Source: 2-02-FULL-44-35 sp964629505
Lineage (GTDB): Bacteria; Patescibacteriota; Minisyncoccia; Phycocordibacterales; DSPV01
Assembly: GCA_964629505.1 (NCBI GenBank)
Contig: CAZVQR010000004.1
Coordinates: 1 to 22,002, forward strand
DNA length: 22,002 bases
Reading direction: 5' to 3'
Position 1 is the first letter of the stretch. Each line of letters begins with the position of its first letter. The position numbers and the translations under genes are program-made. Below, piece by piece: positions 13,172 to 19,012 of the stretch. A model generated the notes under the pieces. That model searched no databases and was not told the DNA's origin. It saw only the letters and a program-made list of their open reading frames with translations.

Positions 13172-14161
13172 ATGCCATCGCAGTTTTTGAATAATTCAAT
13201 TTTTTGGATTGAAGTGGACAAAATTCGCCCCAATCCTTTTCAGCCGCGAAAGGACTTTGACGAAGCGCGCATTAAGGATTTAGCCGATTCCATTCAGATG
13301 TATGGCGTGCTTCAGCCTTTGGTGGTGACCCGTCGCGAATCCTTAAAAGATGACGGTGGTTTGGTTGTTGATTACGAATTGATTTCCGGCGAGCGGCGCT
13401 TGCGAGCATCCAAGTTGGCCGGTGTTCGAGAAGTGCCGGCGATTATTCGTAATGACAGCAACGATGCTCGGACCAAACTGGAATTGGCGATTATTGAAAA
13501 TCTTCAGCGCGAGGATTTAAATGCCATTGACCGAGCGCGGGCTTTTAAACGCCTGGTTGATGAATTCGGTTTTAAGCATCACCAAATCGGCGCTAAGGTT
13601 GGCAAAAGTCGCGAGTATGTTTCCAACTCCATGCGCATTTTGGCTTTGTCGGAAGAAATCCTTCAAGCTCTTAGCGAAGGTAAAATCAACGAGGGTCACA
13701 CCCGGCCACTGCTGATGTTGGTTGACCGGCCGGAAGAACAGATGACTTTGTTTAAGGAAATTATTTATAAAAAGATGAATGTTCGCGATGCGGAAATGAT
13801 ATCACGGCGCATTGCTTACGACCGGGCGCGCAAGAAAGAACGGATGTTTGACCCGGATATTGTCGCTTTGGAAGAACAATTAACGGAGTCATTGGGTACC
13901 AGGGTAAAAATTTCGCGCGGCGAGCAGGGTGGCAAAATTTCCATTGACTTTTTCACCAATGACGATTTGCGAACGATTTTAGCGTTGGTGGAAAGCAATA
14001 AAAATAAACAGCCGATGGAGATGCCAGTAGTGGCGCCAGCCGAAACGGCGATTGTTGGCAACGAAATCGCGCCGGAAGTTCCTTCCATGCCACCAATGCC
14101 ACCGGAACCAACCGAACCGCCCGACGACGACCTCTATTCCGTTCGGAATTTTACGATTTGA
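13172..14161 (+). CDS. parB: ParB/Spo0J-family chromosome partitioning protein
   Basis: Binds parS sites and, with ParA, segregates the chromosome; the family uses CTP as a clamp switch. The 329-residue product has the N-terminal ParB/Srx domain with GERRLRAS (73-80), the ENLQREDLNAIDRA block (109-122), a helix-turn-helix (about 136-156, HQIGAKVGKSREYVSN), and a dimerisation C-terminus. The tail (about 285-325) is Pro/Glu/Met-rich (MPPMPPEPTEPPDDD) and probably disordered. ATG 13172 is chosen because the family start SIFWIEVDKIRPNPFQPRK follows closely. ParA is not adjacent, and I saw no consensus parS 16-mer in the window. It is convergent with relA. Confidence 0.93.
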   Translation: MPSQFLNNSIFWIEVDKIRPNPFQPRKDFDEARIKDLADSIQMYGVLQPLVVTRRESLKDDGGLVVDYELISGERRLRASKLAGVREVPAIIRNDSNDARTKLELAIIENLQREDLNAIDRARAFKRLVDEFGFKHHQIGAKVGKSREYVSNSMRILALSEEILQALSEGKINEGHTRPLLMLVDRPEEQMTLFKEIIYKKMNVRDAEMISRRIAYDRARKKERMFDPDIVALEEQLTESLGTRVKISRGEQGGKISIDFFTNDDLRTILALVESNKNKQPMEMPVVAPAETAIVGNEIAPEVPSMPPMPPEPTEPPDDDLYSVRNFTI

Positions 14162-14171
14162 AATAGAACGG

Positions 14172-14271
14172 CTCCAAGAACTAAATTTTAAAAATTCCTT
14201 AACCCCAAATTGCTCGTCAGAACTCGCAATTTGGCACGCTCCCGCCTAGAATTTTTAAAATTTGTTCTTTC
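14172..14271. repeat. dispersed ~100-nt element, copy 2 (inverted relative to copy 1)
   Basis: Its reverse complement repeats the outer parts of 10634-10727: AAGAACAAATTTTAAAAATT, then CTAGGCGGGAGCGTGCC, and GGGGTTAAGGAATTTTT before GTTCTTGGAG. The core is different: AAATTGC/GCAATTT arms instead of TTCCGCC/GGCGGAA. It lies between the convergent genes parB and relA, where it could also act as a two-way terminator. Confidence 0.8.
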
Positions 14272-14279
14272 CGCCGTTC

Positions 14280-15794
14280 CTATATCTTACCAATTGTGTC
14301 TACCACATCGCGGATTTTTTTCTTGGCGAAATTAGTTTTGACGAAATTCAGCCACTTGGCGTTGGGATGAGCATTTTCTTTTACCAGAATTTCCACAATG
14401 TCGCCGTTTTTAAGTTTAGTGTCAAGCGAAACCAATTTGCCGTTAATCTTAGCGCCGTTGGTGTGATTGCCGATATCAGAATGAATGGCAAAAGCGAAGT
14501 CAATCGGGCCCGCGTCGATTGGCAAGTCCACTACATCGCCCTTGGGAGTGAAAACAAAAACCCGATACTGAAAAAAATCCGCCTGCATGTTATCAAAATA
14601 TTCGTCGTTGCCGCTTTTCAACAGTTCCGTTTGAGAGTCGGCGATTTGCTTAATCCAATCGGGCACTTCTTTGTTGTCTGCCGTTGCGTCATTTTTCTTT
14701 TTACCAATAAAGGGAATGAATTGAGCCAGCCAAAGCAAGCCGAGTGTTTTATCGCCGACTTTTTTACCTTCTTTATAAGACAAATGGAAGGCGATGCCGT
14801 ATTCGGCTTGGCGGTGCATTTCTTCGGTCCGGATTTGCACTTCCACAATGCCGCCGTCGCCGGTGAAAACCGTGGTGTGAATGCCTTTATAATTATTGGG
14901 TTTGGGAAAAGCAATGTAATCTTTGATTCGTCCAGGCAAGGGTCGCCAGTGGCCGTGAATGGCGCCGAGCGCTTTGTAACAATCTTCCAACGACGGCACA
15001 ATTACCCGCAAAGCCAAAATGTCATAAACATTTTCAATTTCCATATTCTTGCGTTGAAGTTTTAGCCACAAACTTAAATAACTTTTGACGCGGGTGTCGG
15101 TGTGGATTTGAACCAAGCCGCTTTTCGCCAAAGTTTTTTTCATCGCTCGGCTGAATTTTTCCAATCGCTCGGCGTTTTCTTTTTCCTGTTGCTTCAGCAG
15201 GCATTTGACCGTTTCGTATTCTTTGGGGAAAACATAAGGAAAGGCGAGATTTTCCAGTTCGCGGTTGATTTTTCGCATTGATAAGCGATAGGCGAGTGGG
15301 GCGTAGATTTGTAAGGTTTCAGCGGCGATGCGCTCCTGCTTTTCCGGCTTGACATATTGCAAAGTGCGCATATTGTGTAACCGGTCGGCCAGTTTGATGA
15401 TGAGCACCCGCAAGTCTTGTGACATTGCCACAAAAAGTTTGCGCAAACTTTCAATATGTCGTTCCGCGCCGTGGTAGCGCAGTTTGCCGAGTTTGGTGAC
15501 GCCATCAACCAAGAACAAAATTTCCTCGCCGAATTCTTTTTCCAAATCCTCCGGTTTGACTCCGGCGTCTTCCAAAGTGTCGTGAAGTAAACCGGCGGCA
15601 ACGGAGATCGGCCCCATGCCTTGCTCGGTTAAAATTTTGGCAGTTTCAAAACAATGATTGAAATAGGGTTCGCCGGAAAATCTTTTTTGTCCCTCATGGG
15701 CTTTTTCGGCAAAATTATACGCTTTTTCCACCAGCGCTTTGTCGTCATCCGAAATCTCGCCGAGCAAAGAAATTAGTTGGTTTAAGTCAACCAT
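14280..15794 (-). CDS. rel: RelA/SpoT-type (p)ppGpp synthetase/hydrolase, short form
   Basis: Makes or degrades the alarmone (p)ppGpp. The 504 aa cover the HD hydrolase domain (H47, H71-D72 in LLHDTLEDAG, D137 in ADRLHNMR), the synthetase domain (DILALRVIVPS, GRIKDYIAFPKPNNYKGIHT, EVQIRTEEMHRQAEYG) and a TGS domain (about 408-472). The protein ends there. Full-length Rel proteins have about 730-750 aa with helical, zinc-finger and ACT domains, which control the switch on the ribosome; these are absent. The synthetase end AFHLSYKEG replaces the usual AAHWxYK. Both catalytic centres look intact. A TATAAG box lies 5 nt before the ATG. Confidence 0.92.
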   Translation of the reverse strand: MVDLNQLISLLGEISDDDKALVEKAYNFAEKAHEGQKRFSGEPYFNHCFETAKILTEQGMGPISVAAGLLHDTLEDAGVKPEDLEKEFGEEILFLVDGVTKLGKLRYHGAERHIESLRKLFVAMSQDLRVLIIKLADRLHNMRTLQYVKPEKQERIAAETLQIYAPLAYRLSMRKINRELENLAFPYVFPKEYETVKCLLKQQEKENAERLEKFSRAMKKTLAKSGLVQIHTDTRVKSYLSLWLKLQRKNMEIENVYDILALRVIVPSLEDCYKALGAIHGHWRPLPGRIKDYIAFPKPNNYKGIHTTVFTGDGGIVEVQIRTEEMHRQAEYGIAFHLSYKEGKKVGDKTLGLLWLAQFIPFIGKKKNDATADNKEVPDWIKQIADSQTELLKSGNDEYFDNMQADFFQYRVFVFTPKGDVVDLPIDAGPIDFAFAIHSDIGNHTNGAKINGKLVSLDTKLKNGDIVEILVKENAHPNAKWLNFVKTNFAKKKIRDVVDTIGKI

Positions 15795-15795
15795 A

Positions 15796-15835
15796 AAAAC
15801 TTATAACTTGTAACATGTAGCTTGTAACATTAATA
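15796..15835. repeat. short-period AACTTGTAACATG repeat
   Basis: Words ACTTATAACTTGTAACATGT and AGCTTGTAACAT recur at a 7-14 nt period just upstream of relA. The same style of repeat is seen after the first gene and within topA. The end next to relA includes the TATAAG box. Confidence 0.5.
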
Positions 15836-15853
15836 CAAAGATAATACAAAGAA

Positions 15854-15893
15854 TAAAAAAAAGAAAGCCCCTCCCCACGCACGGGGAGGGGCT
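15854..15893 (-). terminator. intrinsic terminator of the NUDIX gene
   Basis: On the minus strand AGCCCCTCCCC pairs with GGGGAGGGGCT, an 11-bp GC-rich stem with a 6-nt loop, then TTTCTTTTTTTT. This is a very strong terminator, 24 nt past the stop. Confidence 0.9.
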
Positions 15894-15917
15894 GAATAGT
15901 GGTCTGGTGAGATAGAA

Positions 15918-16448
15918 CTAACTCGCGGTTTCGCGTTGCCTACCGAAGATCTGGAAGGCCTTCTGAATCGCTTCAATTTCGTCTGGGAACATAGCGATGT
16001 CAGCTCGGTTTAGTACCCCTGTCTGTTTGTTGTACTTTGTCAGGTCTTTGATAAATACCACTTCATGTTCAGTTATGAGTCGAAGACCTCCGGTTGAGGG
16101 GTGCCAGCGTATTGCTTGCACGAATTCGTAAGGCAACACCGCCGCGTAGGTGAGTATTACTTTTTCCGGTTTGTGGAGTTCATACACAAGTTCGATGTGT
16201 CCTTTATCCACGGCCCAGCGGATATGTTCGGCAGCTAATGTTCCTAGCTCTTCGTTGACCTCCCGAACAAGTGTCTGTTCAAGAGACTCATACTGTTCCG
16301 CTTTGCCGTGCACGGTAACTTGACAGCCTCCCGGCCATGATTCTTCACGCAGTTCTTTTTCAACATTATGCCGCCCTCGCACTTGGAGCACGGCACTAAG
16401 CACTCCCTCATATTCAATGAGGGCAAGAAAACCAACAGATTTTTTCAT
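15918..16448 (-). CDS. NUDIX hydrolase
   Basis: Hydrolyses a nucleoside diphosphate linked to another moiety; the substrate is not deducible. The 176-aa product has a perfect Nudix box GX5EX7REUXEEXGU: G48, E54, R62-E63, E66-E67, G69 (GKAEQYESLEQTLVREVNEELG). SWPGGCQVTVHG before it gives the usual beta-strand lead-in. Codons are mixed rather than A/T-ending, unlike relA and topA on either side. It has its own extended -10 promoter (16519-16545), a leader hairpin and a strong terminator (15854-15893), so it forms a single-gene unit. The Shine-Dalgarno is modest (AAGTGAG, about 6 nt from the ATG). Confidence 0.9.
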   Translation of the reverse strand: MKKSVGFLALIEYEGVLSAVLQVRGRHNVEKELREESWPGGCQVTVHGKAEQYESLEQTLVREVNEELGTLAAEHIRWAVDKGHIELVYELHKPEKVILTYAAVLPYEFVQAIRWHPSTGGLRLITEHEVVFIKDLTKYNKQTGVLNRADIAMFPDEIEAIQKAFQIFGRQRETAS

Positions 16449-16485
16449 TCTTATCTCACTTTCTGTGTTTAGTTTCAGTTGTTCA

Positions 16486-16504
16486 AAAAGTCGCGACGAC
16501 TTTT
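16486..16504 (-). promoter_or_regulatory. hairpin in the NUDIX gene leader
   Basis: AAAAGTCG and CGACTTTT are exact 8-nt inverted arms around 3 nt, about 10 nt downstream of the expected transcription start. It could be an operator, an RNA-stabilising 5' hairpin or an attenuator. Confidence 0.45.
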
Positions 16505-16518
16505 CATCTGCCTGAAAC

Positions 16519-16545
16519 CTTATATCATTTGTTCCAAATCGTCAA
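16519..16545 (-). promoter_or_regulatory. promoter of the NUDIX gene
   Basis: On the minus strand TTGACG (16545-16540) and TATAAG (16524-16519) lie 15 nt apart, with TG one base before the -10 (TGATATAAG, an extended -10). The predicted start is about 16512, giving a leader of about 60 nt. Confidence 0.55.
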
Positions 16546-16546
16546 T

Positions 16547-16584
16547 ATACACTAAGTTTAAGCGATAGCTTTAAGTTAGTGTAT
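16547..16584. repeat. 38-nt dispersed palindrome, intergenic copy
   Basis: ATACACTAA and TTAGTGTAT bracket TTTAAGCGATAGCTTTAAG-like centre sequence. It matches the miaA copy (12031-12068) reverse-complemented at 35 of 38 positions. It lies between topA and the NUDIX promoter. Confidence 0.88.
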
Positions 16585-16588
16585 GGGT

Positions 16589-16617
16589 ATTCTGTGAGAT
16601 TCAGAATCTCACAGAAT
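16589..16617. repeat. perfect 13-bp hairpin next to the 38-nt palindrome
   Basis: ATTCTGTGAGATT pairs exactly with AATCTCACAGAAT around CAG, 25 nt past the topA stop. A T-rich tail follows on the plus strand only, so as a terminator it is badly oriented for topA. It looks like another member of the palindrome set. Confidence 0.6.
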
Positions 16618-16641
16618 TTTGTTTTTTGACCACTAATTTAA

Positions 16642-18888
16642 TTACTTTTTGGTTTTGAATATTCGTTTTGATTTTTTCGGTTCGGAGAGAATTTGGAGAG
16701 CGCGTTCCAAGGTGACGGTGTAAACATCGTCGGGGGTTTTGAGCGAACGGAAGTCGCCGTCGCGGACAATAAAAGGTCCGAAGCGGCCGCGCGAGGCGGT
16801 GATTTCCTTGCCAGCTAAATCTTTGCCCAATAAACGAGGTAACGACAAAAATTTTAGCGCGTCTGCTAGAGTAACTTTACTGATATCAAATCCTTCTGGC
16901 ACTGACGCTCGTTTTGGCTTACCCGAATCAGACTTATTGGTTTTTGGGTTTTTACTTTGAGCTTTGAGCTTTGAGCTTTGAGTTTGTCCAATTTGCACAT
17001 AAGGGCCAAATTTGCCGGACAAAAGCAATACCGGCAGGCCACTGGTCGGGTCAATCCCCAGCGGCCTGTCCTCTGGTTTTTTAACTTCTAAACCCTCCAA
17101 GGTCAGCGAACCGTCGCAAGCGGGGAATTTTTTACAGGAGAGAAAGCGGCCATTTTTACCAAGCTTAATTTCCATCGGGCCGGCGCATTTTGGGCATTTA
17201 AATTTTTCATCGGCCTCGCCTAAGTTGGTGGCTTTTTCCAATTTTTCTTTTTGTTTTACTTCTTGATGGAAAGGTTTGTAAAAATTACCCAGCACTTTTT
17301 CATACTCTTTTTTGCCTTCAGCGATAGCGTCCAAATTATCTTCCATTTCGGCGGTGAACGAATCGCTGATGTAAGTAGCGAAATGTTGTTCCAAAAACGA
17401 GCTGACGACATCGCCAGTGTCGGTTGGTTTCAACGAACGATTGATTTTTTCCGTATAACCGCGTTTTTCCAAAGTGTCAATAATGGAAGCGTAAGTGGAC
17501 GGTCGGCCGATGCCGCGTTTTTCCAATTCTTTAATGAGGCCGGCTTCGCTATAGCGCGGCGGCGGCTCGGTTTGTTTTTCTTCGGAAGTAATTTCTTTGA
17601 GTTTCAAGGCTTCAGCTTTGGCAACTTTCGGCAATTCAGTGTCTTCACCGGCGGAAACCGGGTCGGCTAACAGCCAGCCTTTATATAAGGTGCGCGAGCC
17701 GTTGGCAGTGAAAGCGGGAATTGTTTGGTCGGCGGCGCCGGCGGTGATAGCGGTGCGGAGCAAGCGCGCGTCTTTCATTTGCGAAGCGAGGACGCGGCGG
17801 TAAATGAGTTCGTAAAGTTTTTTCTCATCACCGCCATAGCCGGCAGTGGCGCGTTCAAAATGGGTCGGGCGAATCGCTTCATGGGCTTCCTGGGCATTTT
17901 TGGATTTAGTCGTGTATTGATGGCCTTCGTGATGTTCGGCGCCGTAGGTATTTTTTACGGATTGGGCTATGACGGCTAAAGCGACGGCGGATAAAATTGT
18001 GCTGTCCGTTCTCATGTAAGTGATGAGACCGGCTTCGTAAAGTTTTTGCGCCGCGCGCATGGTTCGCGAGGGTGAGAAACCCAAACGGCTTGAGGCGGTT
18101 TGCTGAATCGTGGAGGTGGTGAATGGAGCGCGCGGCGCGCGGCGCGTTTCAGTTTCGTTTATGTCGGCCACTGTCCACGATGATTTTTTTGCGATGGAGA
18201 GAATTCGTTCGGTTTCCACTGCGGTTTTCGGTTCAATTGAACAGCTGGCGCGAAAAGCGCCGGCTTTGGTGTCAAAGTCGGCGAAAATTCGCCAGAAAGT
18301 TTCCGGCTTGAACGCTTTAATCTCGCGTTCGCGTTCCATTAGAATACGCAGGGCGGGCGATTGGACGCGACCAGCGGATAAACCGTAACGCACTTTTTTC
18401 CAAATCAAACCCGATAGGTCATAGCCGACCAATCGGTCCAGAACGCGCCGCGCCTCCTGGGCGCGGCGCAAATTTTGGTCAATCGCTCGCGGGTGCGCCA
18501 AAGCTTCTTGAATAGCATCTTTAGTAATCTCATGGTAAGTAGCCCTCTTAATTCTGGAACTTGGAACTTTAAACTTGGAATGGCCCAAATTCTTTTCAAG
18601 AATTTGGGCAATGTGCCAAGCAATCGCTTCGCCTTCGCGGTCGGGGTCGGTGGCGATGATGATTTCATCGGCTTTATCAGCGGCGGCGGCGATTTCCGCC
18701 ACCACTTTTTCTTTACCTTTGGCGATTTCGTAATGGGGAATAAAACCACCTTCAATGTCCACGGCGTTTTTATTGGATTTCGGCAAATCGCGCACATGAC
18801 CGATGGAAGCGCGCACCAAAAAATCATGGCCGAGATATTTCCCGATGGTCTTCGCCTTCGCCGGCGATTCCACTATCAGCAATTTCAT
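16642..18888 (-). CDS. topA: DNA topoisomerase I (type IA)
   Basis: Relaxes negative supercoils by transient single-strand cuts. The 748 aa cover the Toprim domain (E7 region in LLIVESPAKAKTI; D81, D83 and E85 in DPDREGEAIAWH), the active-site tyrosine Y291 (GLITYMRTDST), SAGRVQSPALR (171-181), and one four-cysteine zinc finger (C565, C568, C585, C591). A C-terminal repeat region follows. Two stretches break the family pattern. Residues ~98-113 (EKNLGHSKFKVPSSRI) sit between IAWHIAQIL and the ITKDAI helix, and residues ~636-656 (TQSSKLKAQSKNPKTNKSDS) lie after FGPYVQIG. Both are encoded by repeats or palindromes and look like tolerated insertions. The start is ATG 18888, with a TATACT-like box (AATACT) 7 nt before it. 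Confidence 0.96.
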   Translation of the reverse strand: MKLLIVESPAKAKTIGKYLGHDFLVRASIGHVRDLPKSNKNAVDIEGGFIPHYEIAKGKEKVVAEIAAAADKADEIIIATDPDREGEAIAWHIAQILEKNLGHSKFKVPSSRIKRATYHEITKDAIQEALAHPRAIDQNLRRAQEARRVLDRLVGYDLSGLIWKKVRYGLSAGRVQSPALRILMEREREIKAFKPETFWRIFADFDTKAGAFRASCSIEPKTAVETERILSIAKKSSWTVADINETETRRAPRAPFTTSTIQQTASSRLGFSPSRTMRAAQKLYEAGLITYMRTDSTILSAVALAVIAQSVKNTYGAEHHEGHQYTTKSKNAQEAHEAIRPTHFERATAGYGGDEKKLYELIYRRVLASQMKDARLLRTAITAGAADQTIPAFTANGSRTLYKGWLLADPVSAGEDTELPKVAKAEALKLKEITSEEKQTEPPPRYSEAGLIKELEKRGIGRPSTYASIIDTLEKRGYTEKINRSLKPTDTGDVVSSFLEQHFATYISDSFTAEMEDNLDAIAEGKKEYEKVLGNFYKPFHQEVKQKEKLEKATNLGEADEKFKCPKCAGPMEIKLGKNGRFLSCKKFPACDGSLTLEGLEVKKPEDRPLGIDPTSGLPVLLLSGKFGPYVQIGQTQSSKLKAQSKNPKTNKSDSGKPKRASVPEGFDISKVTLADALKFLSLPRLLGKDLAGKEITASRGRFGPFIVRDGDFRSLKTPDDVYTVTLERALQILSEPKKSKRIFKTKK
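16955..16988. repeat. heptad tandem repeat in topA (TTTGAGC x4)
   Basis: About four head-to-tail copies of TTTGAGC on the plus strand, read on the minus strand in topA as SSKLKAQS-type residues. Seven-nt units step through all three frames, giving the mixed Ser/Lys/Leu/Ala/Gln peptide. Confidence 0.75.
18556..18609. repeat. repeat plus palindrome in the topA Toprim region
   Basis: GGAACTTGGAACTTTAAACT (from 18556) contains the word AACTT three times. It is followed by the palindrome GCCCAAATTCTT-TTC-AAGAATTTGGGC (18583-18609, 12-bp exact arms). Together they encode the extra residues around 98-113 of TopA. Confidence 0.75.
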
Positions 18889-18923
18889 ACCATTTAGTAT
18901 TACACAGAATTTGAAAGCTTGGC

Positions 18924-18943
18924 AAATTAAGTTGACTTAATTT
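18924..18943. promoter_or_regulatory. perfect palindrome in the topA / pheA-tyrA intergenic region
   Basis: AAATTAAGT-TG-ACTTAATTT is a perfect 20-nt inverted repeat between the divergent genes, about 36 nt before topA and 70 nt before the fusion gene. Its centre contains TTGACT, a possible -35, but no good -10 is placed for it. It resembles a dimeric repressor site; this is inference. Confidence 0.4.
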
Positions 18944-19012
18944 CTAAAAGTTTTAACCTGAGATGTAGAAGTAAATAACAGGAATGTACATTGATTCAAA
19001 CAAAGGGTAAAC

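Noticed and set aside
14262..15065. 267-codon plus-strand open frame
   Set aside because: It lies antisense within rel, has low-complexity Phe/Val-rich translation and no motif. It is a shadow of a confident gene.
13172..15794. parS site near parB
   Set aside because: I looked for the TGTTTCACGTGAAACA-type 16-mer and found no convincing match by eye.
17251..17979. Several plus-strand frames of 68-139 codons inside topA
   Set aside because: All are antisense to a confident gene and lack motifs or start signals.
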